The notes under the pieces were generated by a model. That model did no database searches. It was not told the DNA's origin and saw nothing but the letters and a program-made list of their open reading frames with translations. 64,000 nt of DNA from a virus: positions 1-64,000 of IMG/VR virus record IMGVR_UViG_3300023179_006134. The stretch is one strand, 5' to 3'. The stretch's first letter is position 1. Every line of letters begins with the position of its first letter. Of this stretch, positions 9,615 to 17,885 are shown in pieces. A program made the translations under genes and the position numbers.

Positions 9615-9956
9615 TTACTTAAGTGTTTCCAGAATACTTCCGGTAAATTTAATATTAGAAGAATTACTTCCGGAAATCACTAAAACATCATTAGATTCAA
9701 GAACCAATTTTCCATCAAGAAAACTTGCAGAGTCTTTTGAAGGAATAGCAAAATCTTTTACTATTTCTGTTGTGACTGCAATTCCAGCAACAGTTCTTTG
9801 ATGAGAGAATGTGACTGTTTCTGTTGTATTTCCAGTGTTCACAGCTTGTGCAAGAATAACTACAGAGGCATATCCAACCGGAGCAGTATAAATTCCAACT
9901 GAACTGGTTGATATTACATTTGTGATTGTTTTAAATATGTTGAGTGGTAATGCCAT
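9615..9956 (-). CDS. Small structural protein, unknown role
   Basis: This 113-residue protein is predicted all-beta (SVGIYTAPVGYASVVILAQ, then ETVTFSHQRTVAGI, then KLVLESNDVLVISG). It has no cysteine and no obvious signal or membrane segment. The pattern resembles small beta-sandwich proteins found among fibre genes of T4-like cyanophages. It starts nine bases after the stop of the 526-residue protein, so the two probably share the late transcript from 11604-11611. The exact function is not recognisable. Confidence 0.65.
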   Translation of the reverse strand: MALPLNIFKTITNVISTSSVGIYTAPVGYASVVILAQAVNTGNTTETVTFSHQRTVAGIAVTTEIVKDFAIPSKDSASFLDGKLVLESNDVLVISGSNSSNIKFTGSILETLK

Positions 9957-9965
9957 GATGTTAAA

Positions 9966-11546
9966 TTAACCTCCGAGTGCTAAGATATAGGGTGTCACAT
10001 TTGCAAGAATGCTTTTTTGATAGAAGTTACCAAAAATTGTTCCTGAATTTTGATCAATGGTAACTCCATCACCAATTTTGAAATTTCCTGATTGATCGGT
10101 GCTTGTGTAAACAACCAATCCACCATTGCGCATATCAACTTCATTTTCTTGAATTGGAACACCGCCCGTTTGAGGTAATGCAGATTCAATTGTTGTACCA
10201 GAACCAATATATTCAAAAGAATGTCCAGAAGCAAGAATTCGACTTTGCTTAAAAACAGAAACCGTTGTTCCTACACCAACTGCATAGGGCAATTGTTCAT
10301 TAATTGTAAATGTACAAATACCTGCATTTGGTTGAGTACAACTTATAATACTATAATATTTGGGAATGATTTGAAGAGACAAAACTGCAGTATTAATTCC
10401 AACATCTGGATTTGAAACTGTAATTGTAGGAATTGTCTCAAATCCTCTTCCAGAAGAAAATAGATTAACTTCAGTAATTGATTCATTTACAATAGTTGCT
10501 GTTGCTTCTGCATCAATTCCCCAAGGAGTTTCTGGTGAACTAATGGTAATTGTTGGAGTGTTTGTATATCCAGTTCCTCCAGCACTCACAGAAATTGATT
10601 CAACTTCATAATATAACTTATCAAAATAAGCAACTTGCCCATCAAATAATCTTGAAGTTCCTACTCCAGAAATTACAAATGAATTTGCTCCTGCATCAGC
10701 AGCAGAAGTGATGATTCCTGTATGTTGAATGGGCCCAACTCCATCAGCAACTAATCCATAATTACCAAAAGATGAGTTTGAGTTTGTTAAATCACATGCT
10801 CCTCCAGATCCACAATATACTGCAATATCATTACAAATAGTAAATAACGAAACTAATTGTGCATAACCATTATTTGTAATCGACACTCCAATACCATTTT
10901 TATTGAATTGAGTATAAGAGTCCATAACCATGCTCTTTAAATTTCCAAGAGCATGGTTACCATCAATTTTCATCCCATAACTGTTTTCAATAAAATTTGT
11001 ACAGTTTCTAATATATGGAGATTGATTAAAATTTTTAATTGTGTCAGGGTCAAATGCAAAAACTCCTTTTCCTGCATCTAAAGTACCAATAAAAGATAAT
11101 CCTTCAATATAATTTCCAGGTGATACGTGAAACAAATCTTCATTTTGATTTTGAGGAGTTACAGTAACTTCTCTTAAACTTTCACCAACAATACTGACTT
11201 GAGGGGGTAATTTAATTGGATTACTTTCAATGTATGTTCCAGGGGAAATTTTAATTGCTGTTCCTGATGTTGAAATTGCTACCGCTGCCGCAATTGTTGC
11301 TTTTGCATCTCCAAGTTTTCTTCCCGTATTACTATCATTTCCATCTGGAGTTACGTAAAGAATATTTTTAACTGTTGCACCCATACCAATGGGCACAATA
11401 TCAGTTCCAATGCCACTTCTTTCTCTTCTTACAAAAAGTTCGGCATCATAAGTATTAAGTCCCAGTTCCCCCAATGGAAGTTGATCTACCGTTGGTCTTT
11501 TTCCAGGAATTGCTGAACGTTTTATTTTAATAATAGGTGCTGCCAT
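9966..11546 (-). CDS. Baseplate/fibre protein with beta-helix-like region, related to the 1954-residue protein
   Basis: This 526-residue protein has a short N-terminal motif (KIKRSAIPGKRPTVDQLPLGELGLNTYDAELFV, shown here only as a landmark at residues 7-40) typical of phage fibre attachment ends. Next is a pectate-lyase-like region at about residues 60-270 (NILYVTPDGNDSNTGRKLGD, ISPGTYIE, YIEGLSFIG). A C-terminal segment at about 425-510 (ASGHSFEYIGSG ... MRNGGLVVYTST) has a clear relative near residues 1410-1480 of the 1954-residue protein (ASGHTFEYVGFG ... VDGGLVVFTGM). The two are therefore paralogues in part. A perfect TATAAATA lies 58 bases upstream. A role as a baseplate pin or fibre with polysaccharide contact is inference. 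Confidence 0.75.
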   Translation of the reverse strand: MAAPIIKIKRSAIPGKRPTVDQLPLGELGLNTYDAELFVRRERSGIGTDIVPIGMGATVKNILYVTPDGNDSNTGRKLGDAKATIAAAVAISTSGTAIKISPGTYIESNPIKLPPQVSIVGESLREVTVTPQNQNEDLFHVSPGNYIEGLSFIGTLDAGKGVFAFDPDTIKNFNQSPYIRNCTNFIENSYGMKIDGNHALGNLKSMVMDSYTQFNKNGIGVSITNNGYAQLVSLFTICNDIAVYCGSGGACDLTNSNSSFGNYGLVADGVGPIQHTGIITSAADAGANSFVISGVGTSRLFDGQVAYFDKLYYEVESISVSAGGTGYTNTPTITISSPETPWGIDAEATATIVNESITEVNLFSSGRGFETIPTITVSNPDVGINTAVLSLQIIPKYYSIISCTQPNAGICTFTINEQLPYAVGVGTTVSVFKQSRILASGHSFEYIGSGTTIESALPQTGGVPIQENEVDMRNGGLVVYTSTDQSGNFKIGDGVTIDQNSGTIFGNFYQKSILANVTPYILALGG

Positions 11547-11603
11547 TCAATCGCCTCATGATGGTATATACCACAAAATCCAATATATATTGGAATTATT
11601 TTC

Positions 11604-11611
11604 TATTTATA
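11604..11611 (-). promoter_or_regulatory. Late-promoter box TATAAATA overlapping a stop codon
   Basis: A perfect late core whose TAA is also the stop codon of the 67-residue gene. It lies 58 bases before the ATG at 11546. Confidence 0.6.
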
Positions 11612-11810
11612 CAAAATCTTCTTCTGTGGATTTGGAATTCTCTCCCAATTCCTCGATTTTATCTGTTAAAGATTCAATTAAAGAATTTGCTTCTTTAAGT
11701 TTACTCTCCAGCATTTCAATTTTAGTTTCTGCAACAACTAATTGAGTAAATAAATCCATTGATTTTTTTTGATATGTCGTTAACAACCCTTTATAATCAT
11801 GTTCATTCAT
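11607..11810 (-). CDS. Small coiled-coil protein, unknown
   Basis: The product has 67 residues. From about residue 15 to 58 it is a heptad-rich helix (LVVAETKIEMLESKLKEANSLIE and on), with an acidic tail ending TEEDFV. It starts right after the terminator of the 550-residue fibre and stops inside a late promoter. A small oligomeric accessory or chaperone for fibre assembly would fit its place, but there is no family signature that I recognise. Confidence 0.6.
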   Translation of the reverse strand: MNEHDYKGLLTTYQKKSMDLFTQLVVAETKIEMLESKLKEANSLIESLTDKIEELGENSKSTEEDFV

Positions 11811-11844
11811 AAAAAAATAGGTGAAGCAATAACTCCACCTATTT
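11811..11844 (-). terminator. Rho-independent terminator after the 550-residue fibre
   Basis: On the minus strand AAATAGGTG and CACCTATTT form a 9-bp stem with a 12-base loop, followed by a run of T. It lies 25 bases after the stop at 11869. Confidence 0.8.
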
Positions 11845-11868
11845 AGAAATTTTATTTAAGAGTGATTA

Positions 11869-13521
11869 TCAGAAAGTTCCAGCATCAATCGTGATATTTT
11901 GAAGTGTTCTTACACCACCAGCACAAGAAATGACTTGTGATTGTCCTGCACAATCATTTACCCAAAGTGCTCCAATCTCAAGTGCTGCATAGGCATTCGC
12001 AGTCAGAACACTGTTTGCTTCTGCAACCTCAGACGCAATTGCAATTCTTTCTGCAGAATCGTCCCAATAAACTGCTGCTTTCTTTGCGGAAGTTGTGTAG
12101 TAATTAAAAAGTAATCCAAGATCTATATTTAAATCTGATCCGGGAGCATTACCATTAACAAGTCCAATTTCAACTAACGTATCTTCAACAGTTAAAGTTG
12201 TTGTATTAACTTGAGTTGTTGAACCATTGACAAAAAGATTTCCCGAAATGGTTAAATTGCTAGAAATACCAACATTTCCTGTTGCGGAGGAAATTGTAAT
12301 CGCATCTGTTGAATCTGATGCTTTAATTGTGGATGTTTTAACTGTTGGAGCACTTAAAGAAGTGCCAACAATTACCTCTTGAGATACCGTAGCAATTCCT
12401 GCAACAGAGATGTTTCTTCCAAAGGTAGCATCACGTCCAGAAAGAGTAATTGCGTCATTACTATCAGAGGAACTACGAATACTATTTGCAATTACTTTTG
12501 TTTGGAAAGAAACATCACCATTAGAATACAAATACATTGCATTGGAACCACCACCTGCTTTAATGTAAGCATTTGTATCATTAACATTACCAACACTTAA
12601 AGCACTGGTGACACCTACAGCACCAGTAGATGGATTAACTGATAAACCAATACCAATTCTTAAAGTTTCTCCAGTTTGTCCACCAAGAGTATCAACAAAT
12701 GGAACAAAATAACTTGCATTTGTTGAAGTTGCTGTAGTATCAACGGTTGTTGCAGTTGATGCAGTGCCAGTTAATGCTCCACTAAATGTTGTTGCAGTTA
12801 CAACTCCAGCAAAATTAGCGTTTCTCCATTGTCTTGTATTGTCACCAAGATCGTATGCGTTTGATGTATTTGGATATAGTCCTGAAATAAATTCTCCACC
12901 AACATTAATATCATCTCCGGTGCTATCACCAAGATTAATTGTTCCACCTTCAAAAGTAACAGATCCAACAAATGTGGAAACTCCAGCAACGTTTAAATTT
13001 CCACCAACATTTAAATTCTCTCCAATTCCTACTCCACCCTCAACAATTAAAGCACCGGTGTTTTCATCTATTGATGATGTAGTATCAGTAATTTGAACTG
13101 CGCCACTAAAAGTAGAAATTCCACTAAAAAATGTATTATTTAAAATTGCTCCAGAAAAAGATGCACCCGCAGATACATTAGCCCATTCTAATTGTCCAGA
13201 TGCATTTGTTTTAAGAAAATATCCGTCTTGAGGTGCTGCAGGAAAAGTATATGTTGTGACACCAGCAAGAGAATCTGGTGACTTGAGTGTTAGATAGTTT
13301 GAACCATTTGTAGTTCCTTCAACAAGATTTACACCGCTACCTGTTGAAGAACTTTCTCTTGTCCAATAACGATGAGAACCAAAAAATTTATTTCCTTCTG
13401 AGGTGCTATTAATACCAATGTAAAATTCAAAGGTATCAAGGGTGAGAGCTGGTTCACCTGCCTCTAAAGGTGGCAGATTAACGAAATTACCCCTCTTAAA
13501 CTGAATTACTGGAGAAGTCAT
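11869..13521 (-). CDS. Tail-fibre protein with GVVTATTFSG repeats
   Basis: This 550-residue fibre has an N-terminal attachment-like start (VIQFKRGNFVNLPPLEAGEPALTLD is at residues 5-29). Repeat strands follow (GNLNVGGNLNVAGVSTFVG; NFAGVVTATTFSGALTGT near residue 240). A C-terminal part from about 430 contains VNTTTLTVEDTLVEIG, a relative of the shaft modules in the 1525-residue fibre, and ends with a compact domain (LEIGALWVNDCAGQSQV). An AATAAATA box lies at 13543-13550 and a strong terminator follows the gene. It is a structural fibre with no enzyme motif seen. Confidence 0.75.
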   Translation of the reverse strand: MTSPVIQFKRGNFVNLPPLEAGEPALTLDTFEFYIGINSTSEGNKFFGSHRYWTRESSSTGSGVNLVEGTTNGSNYLTLKSPDSLAGVTTYTFPAAPQDGYFLKTNASGQLEWANVSAGASFSGAILNNTFFSGISTFSGAVQITDTTSSIDENTGALIVEGGVGIGENLNVGGNLNVAGVSTFVGSVTFEGGTINLGDSTGDDINVGGEFISGLYPNTSNAYDLGDNTRQWRNANFAGVVTATTFSGALTGTASTATTVDTTATSTNASYFVPFVDTLGGQTGETLRIGIGLSVNPSTGAVGVTSALSVGNVNDTNAYIKAGGGSNAMYLYSNGDVSFQTKVIANSIRSSSDSNDAITLSGRDATFGRNISVAGIATVSQEVIVGTSLSAPTVKTSTIKASDSTDAITISSATGNVGISSNLTISGNLFVNGSTTQVNTTTLTVEDTLVEIGLVNGNAPGSDLNIDLGLLFNYYTTSAKKAAVYWDDSAERIAIASEVAEANSVLTANAYAALEIGALWVNDCAGQSQVISCAGGVRTLQNITIDAGTF

Positions 13522-13552
13522 TTCTTTTTTATTATTTTTTATTATTTATTTC

Positions 13553-13843
13553 TCAGAATTCTCCAGCATCCACATCAATTTTATCATCCAATTCAACATC
13601 TAATTGGTCTACAAATTCTTGTGGTAACTCTGCATCTTCGGCAGCAGTTTGTAAAACTTGATCTGCTGTTACTAATGTATATTTTCTTAGTGTAGCATTA
13701 TATGTTAAGACATATTTGTCCTTTGATGACAAATTGGAAACAGAAACATCTGCTAAATCTGAAAGAAATTCTGCCACAACGGTTTTCTCCTGAGTTACGG
13801 TGAAATTATTACCAGAATTTAATCTTACTGAAAAATCTGCCAT
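13553..13843 (-). CDS. Small structural protein, acidic C-terminus
   Basis: This 96-residue protein has an N-terminal beta-rich half (NNFTVTQEKTVVAEFLSDLADV) and a strongly acidic C-terminal half (VDQLDVELDDKIDVDAGEF). The DLADVSVSN segment resembles the SLNDLTDVTLTG element of the 1525-residue fibre, a short motif common in phage fibres. A CATAAATA box lies 23 bases upstream. It may be a collar or adaptor of the adjacent fibres; the function is unknown. Confidence 0.6.
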   Translation of the reverse strand: MADFSVRLNSGNNFTVTQEKTVVAEFLSDLADVSVSNLSSKDKYVLTYNATLRKYTLVTADQVLQTAAEDAELPQEFVDQLDVELDDKIDVDAGEF

Positions 13844-13865
13844 AAGTAAGGTAAGAAATTTTAAG

Positions 13866-13873
13866 TATTTATG
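13866..13873 (-). promoter_or_regulatory. Late-promoter box CATAAATA
   Basis: Seven of eight bases match the late core. It overlaps the 3' end of the 110-residue gene and lies 23 bases before the ATG at 13843. Confidence 0.5.
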
Positions 13874-14201
13874 TTGAGATACCTGCAGTCACCAGAGCCA
13901 TCCCTTCAATCACTCTAGTTTTAGTTCCAGAATTGTTTGTGACTAAGATATCATAAAAATATCTTCCTGGAGTAATTGTGGAAGTAACTTCATCTGACAT
14001 TGCAAGAGTGATTTTTCCAGTTGCGACTGTAATCGTGGTTGAGAAAGAATAAGAAGTCGTGGACTCTGGAAACTTTTTGATTTTTGCAACTGCACTTGCA
14101 CCTGACAAACCATAAACAGAACCATTTGCATTCGTAATCGTAAAGGTTGAAGAAAAATCTGCACCTTGTTCAATTGTAATATTGACTGCTGGAACTGCCA
14201 T
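13869..14201 (-). CDS. Small beta-sandwich tail protein
   Basis: This 110-residue protein has an Ig-like strand pattern (NITIEQGADFSSTFTI; GKITLAMSDEVTSTI; PGRYFYDILVTNNSGTKTR). The GRYFYDI strand followed by a loop and an ITRV/KTRV strand is seen in small phage baseplate and fibre-adaptor proteins such as the N-terminus of BppU-type proteins. That likeness is from memory and weak. It precedes the 96-residue gene with a short gap and is probably a connector of fibre components. Confidence 0.6.
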   Translation of the reverse strand: MAVPAVNITIEQGADFSSTFTITNANGSVYGLSGASAVAKIKKFPESTTSYSFSTTITVATGKITLAMSDEVTSTITPGRYFYDILVTNNSGTKTRVIEGMALVTAGIST

Positions 14202-14225
14202 TGTGGTTTTTTAGATATTTAGTTC

Positions 14226-14714
14226 TCAAAAGAAGTTAAAGTTCACATTTACACGACACTTATCATCACTACACGTTGTACTATGATGAGGTCTCGATGG
14301 GTCAAAGAGTAGAATACGATTTTCTATGGATTCTATTTTTATATCATCTTCTAAGATTGTAAGACCATTATTAGTATTCAGATAAAAGATTGCACCACGA
14401 TGAGAGAACTCATAATCTGTATGATTATCGTGATGTACTATATTCTCTGTAGATGGATATAGATTTCCTTTGATTCTCATCATTGCTCTACACTCTAAAA
14501 GGTTGAGAATAGATGCAAAGATTTGTGCTTGTGGTTCTGTATGAAACCCACTCCAGAACTCGTGAGTAAAGTAATATGATGCTGATATAGGTAGGTTTTC
14601 TTTTTCGTTTGTGACGACTGGAGTGAGATTCCAAGCAAAGTTTGGATTTAACATAAAGTTTTTAATGTTCTCAAATTCTTCCTGTGAGAGAGCATTGTCT
14701 ATAATCTTATGCAT
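14226..14714 (-). CDS. 2-oxoglutarate/Fe(II) oxygenase-like protein
   Basis: This 162-residue protein shows the jelly-roll oxygenase pattern. The HTD iron-binding pair is in HHDNHTDYEFSHRGAIFYL at about residues 95-112. A second-half histidine follows in LLFDPSRPHHST, and a late arginine that could hold 2-oxoglutarate lies in KCRVNVNF. Such enzymes hydroxylate proteins, lipids or small molecules. It overlaps the next oxygenase by 8 bases and is clearly its paralogue, sharing NRILLFD/NRMLLFD and the closing VNVNF/ININ strand. It is last in the accessory operon. The substrate is unknown. Confidence 0.7.
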   Translation of the reverse strand: MHKIIDNALSQEEFENIKNFMLNPNFAWNLTPVVTNEKENLPISASYYFTHEFWSGFHTEPQAQIFASILNLLECRAMMRIKGNLYPSTENIVHHDNHTDYEFSHRGAIFYLNTNNGLTILEDDIKIESIENRILLFDPSRPHHSTTCSDDKCRVNVNFNFF

Positions 14715-15231
14715 AGTTAATATTAATCACACAACGAGGATGGTCTGTTGATGTAACTGAATGATGTTCTATAGACCCATCAAAAAGTAACATACGATTT
14801 TGTACACATTGTACTTCAGTAGTGTCCTTAAGTACAGTAAACCCATTAGAAGTCGTTACATAAAATAATGCAACTCTATGAGGTACTTTTCTGTCTGTAT
14901 GAAACTCGTGATAAATGTGATTTTCTGTGGGAACTAAAATATTTGCACGAATATCAAAAAGTTTTTTTATTTTGAGTTTGTTAAGTATTGGTTTGACTAT
15001 GGGATAGTACCTATCAAACTTAAGTCCATTATCAGTTGAGTATAGTGAATGTACATAAATCCAATCGTGCTCTTCATAATCAGTTGGACCTAACTCTGGG
15101 TCTCTTACAATACCCTTTTGATAAGTCCAAGCAAAGTTATTTGGATTGTTTAAGTCTTCTGGAAAAAATGTAGAGGTAATAAAATCAAAATCTTCTTTCT
15201 CAAGAAAATCATCTATAATCTCATAAGTCAT
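14707..15231 (-). CDS. 2-oxoglutarate/Fe(II) oxygenase-like protein (paralogue)
   Basis: This 174-residue protein has HTD in EFHTDRKVPHRVALFYV at about residues 114-130. A distal HH lies in FDGSIEHHSVTS, and an arginine in HPRCVINI near the C-terminus. These are the expected three metal ligands and the co-substrate arginine of the 2OG-Fe(II) family. The start overlaps the middle of a four-gene string, with four bases between its start and the upstream stop. The tandem pair points to duplication and divergence, perhaps with different substrates. Confidence 0.7.
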   Translation of the reverse strand: MTYEIIDDFLEKEDFDFITSTFFPEDLNNPNNFAWTYQKGIVRDPELGPTDYEEHDWIYVHSLYSTDNGLKFDRYYPIVKPILNKLKIKKLFDIRANILVPTENHIYHEFHTDRKVPHRVALFYVTTSNGFTVLKDTTEVQCVQNRMLLFDGSIEHHSVTSTDHPRCVININYA

Positions 15232-15235
15232 AAAA

Positions 15236-15796
15236 TCATTCTAATGTATAAATCGCAAACATTCCACTTTGAGTAAATGCTTCTTGGATTTCTCCAAGTT
15301 CTTCTGCATTAAATGCAATACCAGAAACGATTTCAGTAAGCACTTCTTGGATTTTTTCTACATTTGCTCTTCCTGCTTTTGCATCACTCATCAGTGCAAT
15401 AAACTCTGTTGCAAGAGTATTTGCAAGAAGTGATTGTGATGCTGTTGTTTTAATTTTAGTATATGCATTCGTATTTAAAAGTCTGTCCCAAAACTGTTGA
15501 TACTGAACTCTTCTCTGTTTTTCATATTCTGGTGCTTCAGTTACATCATACTCACGAGTTTCTTTATTCCACTGATAGTCGTGAGTAAAGTAACTAGTTC
15601 CTTCAAATGGTGGCATCTGGATTGGTCCTTTCCAACCAAGTGCATTCAGTTCTTCATCTGTAAGATCAGGAAGGTCAGTTCTTACTTCTTCTCCAGGAGC
15701 AGGTCTCCACAAATCGGGGATTGTTTGTGGGTCATTTCCATTTGGAGGACTATATCTTCCTCTTGCTTCTGTTGCAGAAAGGTTTACGTAAGCCAT
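15236..15796 (-). CDS. Conserved-type cyanophage protein, unknown
   Basis: This 186-residue protein has a proline-rich first half (YSPPNGNDPQTIPDLWRPAPGE) and a helical second half (residues about 95-186; VEKIQEVLTEIVSGIAFNAEELGEIQEAF). It does not look like an enzyme. I recall similar proteins near fibre genes of T4-like cyanophages but cannot name a family. It has its own perfect late box 26 bases upstream, unlike the decoration genes around it, so it is probably a structural or assembly protein expressed late. Confidence 0.65.
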   Translation of the reverse strand: MAYVNLSATEARGRYSPPNGNDPQTIPDLWRPAPGEEVRTDLPDLTDEELNALGWKGPIQMPPFEGTSYFTHDYQWNKETREYDVTEAPEYEKQRRVQYQQFWDRLLNTNAYTKIKTTASQSLLANTLATEFIALMSDAKAGRANVEKIQEVLTEIVSGIAFNAEELGEIQEAFTQSGMFAIYTLE

Positions 15797-15814
15797 ATGA
15801 TTTCTGTGAGTTTC

Positions 15815-15880
15815 TTTTCTTTATTTATAAACCTTTATTTCTTGATATTGTGACTTATATTTCTCATTGATTTCTTTTTT
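15815..15880. repeat. 66-bp direct repeat, copy 1
   Basis: It is identical to 16562-16627 except at two positions (15829 and 15869). The pair flanks the oxygenase gene at 15913-16551. Confidence 0.85.
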
Positions 15881-15905
15881 GACTCTTGATATTTTCCAGA
15901 CAAAA
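15821..15905 (-). pseudogene. Remnant 3' end of a DUF6165-like gene
   Basis: Read on the minus strand, the stretch encodes KKEINEKYKSQYQEIKVYK and a stop. This matches the C-terminus of the intact 120-residue protein at 16568-16930 (same residues except H for Y). Further upstream only a short WKISRV-like stretch remains, possibly joined to an earlier part of the gene by a deletion. No start codon or full-length frame is left. The limits at the upstream side are approximate. Confidence 0.7.
15822..15829 (-). promoter_or_regulatory. Late-promoter box TATAAATA
   Basis: A perfect late core 26 bases before the ATG at 15796. It sits inside the 66-base repeat at 15815-15880, within the last codons of a decayed gene copy. 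Confidence 0.65.
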
Positions 15906-15912
15906 TATAACA

Positions 15913-16551
15913 TTAATTGTAGGATAATGAGGATTTTTTTTGCAAATCATCAGTAAGACTGGAAAAATTATCACAAAAAATATCAAAAGCAATTATTATT
16001 CTATAATTATTACCAATATGTTTTTTTGAACCATGCATATATCCAGAGGGAAAAAATAATAGATCATTTTCATCTAAATCCGGTTCAAAAATTATTTCTT
16101 TTTTTGGTTGTTTTACAAAATTTCTATTTTTAAAAAAAGTTTTATTATGAGTTTCTTTATCAAACTTTAAATAATATACCCCACTAAAATCTGCTGTATG
16201 TTCATGTGAAAGTGTTTCCATTCCATTTTCATACAAAGAATACCACATTTTAGAAATAAAAAAACTATCATCTATGCGATAATATTTTAAATAATTGTAA
16301 AATGCTTTTTTTATTAAAGAAGAAAGTTCATTCACAAAAATTTTGTCTTCATCACAAAACACCGGTATATCCTCATCGTAAAATTGTTTCATAAAACAAC
16401 TAGTTCTTTTTTTGTTAAATTTAAATTTAAATTTATCGGATTTAGAATAATTAACATAATCTAATATTATTTTATCACATAGTTCTTTTTTATATTTAAA
16501 CTCAATAGTTTCCTTCCAAATATATGTAGGAATTTGTATCTCTGTACCCAT
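15913..16551 (-). CDS. 2-oxoglutarate/Fe(II) oxygenase-like protein
   Basis: This 212-residue protein has LSHEHTADFSGVYYLKF at about residues 116-132, and later LFFPSGYMHGSKKHIGNNYRIII near residues 165-190. This is the pattern of phage 2OG-Fe(II) dioxygenases: HxxxD or HxD, then a distal H and an R. The family hydroxylates diverse substrates. The gene is more AT-rich than its neighbours and sits between the two copies of a 66-bp repeat, so it was probably inserted or duplicated into this place. A CATAAATA box 18 bases upstream may give it late expression. Confidence 0.7.
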   Translation of the reverse strand: MGTEIQIPTYIWKETIEFKYKKELCDKIILDYVNYSKSDKFKFKFNKKRTSCFMKQFYDEDIPVFCDEDKIFVNELSSLIKKAFYNYLKYYRIDDSFFISKMWYSLYENGMETLSHEHTADFSGVYYLKFDKETHNKTFFKNRNFVKQPKKEIIFEPDLDENDLLFFPSGYMHGSKKHIGNNYRIIIAFDIFCDNFSSLTDDLQKKSSLSYN

Positions 16552-16561
16552 TATTATATCA

Positions 16562-16627
16562 TTTTCTTTATTTATGAACCTTTATTTCTTGATATTGTGA
16601 CTTATATTTCTCATTTATTTCTTTTTT
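16562..16627. repeat. 66-bp direct repeat, copy 2
   Basis: This is the functional copy: it covers the 3' end of the 120-residue DUF6165-like gene and the late box CATAAATA just after it. Confidence 0.85.
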
Positions 16628-16930
16628 TATGGATGCTCTTAAGTCATTTGTGATATATACACTTCTTGCAAGTTCTATAAAAATTTCACCAAAGTCTTGT
16701 GATTTCTCAAGAACTCTTAAGTCATCTTCTATTTTCCAGAGTTTATGATTGATTGAGAGTAGTTTTGCAAGATAAGAATCATCATAGACTTGATGTTTCT
16801 TTGCGATTGATATAAGGTCTTGGAGTTCTTTATGAACATAAGAGTTGTCTGTATATTGAGACTTGATAGAAAGTATAGAAATCTTATCTAAGAGTTCTCC
16901 TACCGAGATTGGTATTTGTATTTCATCCAT
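16568..16930 (-). CDS. DUF6165-like protein
   Basis: This 120-residue, mostly helical protein starts MDEIQIPISVGELLDKISIL. The N-terminal phrase (IPVSVGELxDKITIL-like) is typical of the DUF6165 family, whose function is not known and whose genes I recall near glycosyltransferases. It overlaps the glycosyltransferase upstream by 8 bases. That context suggests a helper role in glycan transfer, but this is inference. A truncated copy of its 3' end lies at 15821-15905. Confidence 0.7.
   Translation of the reverse strand: MDEIQIPISVGELLDKISILSIKSQYTDNSYVHKELQDLISIAKKHQVYDDSYLAKLLSINHKLWKIEDDLRVLEKSQDFGEIFIELARSVYITNDLRASIKKEINEKYKSQYQEIKVHK
16569..16576 (-). promoter_or_regulatory. Late-promoter box CATAAATA
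   Basis: It overlaps the last codons and stop of the upstream gene and lies 18 bases before the ATG at 16551. Confidence 0.45.
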
Positions 16931-17885
16931 AGTTAATGTTCTTTGGTTTTTCTATAATGATTTGTGGTTTCTTATTTCCTTCTATGTTTCTTATGATGTC
17001 CTGATATGCACTTTCTATTTCTTTCTGTGTAAAATCTATTCGTGGTTCGTTTAATCTTGAGGACATATGTGCCTGGAAACCAGAGATTCTCATTGAGTCT
17101 GGATAAAACTCCACATCTCTCTCAATAATATGAAATCCATCATAAGTCACATTCACACTATGAGTTCCTGCAATCATCACTGATGCTTTCTTATTCAGTG
17201 CTTTACAGATGTGCTGACCGCAACTATCACAACCCACAAAGTAATCAGCAGCACCAATGATTGCTGCCCATTCTCTTAAGTTTGGATCTGGGTCTGGTTT
17301 ATAAGTTCTTATTTCGTGAAATTCTTTTGCACCCATAAAAATTAGGTTATAATCCTTTGAGAGTTCTTTAATAAAGTAATCCAACATTGGTTTTGGAATA
17401 GACCTTAAACTATCATCAAAAATACCAGAAGGATGTGGAGTTGCAGTAGAACCATAAGGTTGCAATACGATGGTCTTTGATTTTTTATGTTTTGACTTTG
17501 CTTCTTCTATGATTTCATATGCTCTTCTTTTTTCCTGAAATGAAATATTCAGTTGCATTGGAGGAAGGTCACTATGGTCTGTGGAATCATTGATTTCTAC
17601 ATCAAATGCTTCTCTTAATGAAATCTCATTACGATAATATGCAGGAACACGATAAGGTTCTGGTGAGATTACCTTGTCTGCTTTCCAAAATAAATCAAAA
17701 GAACCTCGGGCATCGGGGTTAAAGGTTCTTTCCTGAAGTTCTGGAATACCCCAAGTAATAAAATCCCACCCTGGAATCATTATGTACCATTCTTCATTGA
17801 GATGATTTTTGGAATATTTAAGTAGTGCTGGGATTGCGGTGATGATTCTTCCAAATCCACCATCTAATGTAATAATCGTCGTCAT
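16923..17885 (-). CDS. GT9-like glycosyltransferase (heptosyltransferase fold)
   Basis: This 320-residue protein begins TTIITLDGGFGRIITAIPALLKY, the N-terminal glycine-rich GT-B start of the GT9 family. In the C-terminal half are TIVLQPYGSTATPH, LIFMGAKEF, then FVGCDSCGQHICKALNKKA, which resembles the sugar-nucleotide site of GT9 enzymes. These normally add heptose or similar sugars to lipopolysaccharide cores. It overlaps both neighbours by a few bases and is in the decoration operon. The donor and acceptor are unknown. Confidence 0.75.
   Translation of the reverse strand: MTTIITLDGGFGRIITAIPALLKYSKNHLNEEWYIMIPGWDFITWGIPELQERTFNPDARGSFDLFWKADKVISPEPYRVPAYYRNEISLREAFDVEINDSTDHSDLPPMQLNISFQEKRRAYEIIEEAKSKHKKSKTIVLQPYGSTATPHPSGIFDDSLRSIPKPMLDYFIKELSKDYNLIFMGAKEFHEIRTYKPDPDPNLREWAAIIGAADYFVGCDSCGQHICKALNKKASVMIAGTHSVNVTYDGFHIIERDVEFYPDSMRISGFQAHMSSRLNEPRIDFTQKEIESAYQDIIRNIEGNKKPQIIIEKPKNINYG

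Noticed and set aside
11560-11595. Palindromes GGTATATACC and CCAATATATATTGG before the 526-residue gene
   Set aside because: They might be an operator or a terminator remnant, but short AT palindromes are expected in this composition, and there is no T-run or second copy to support a role.
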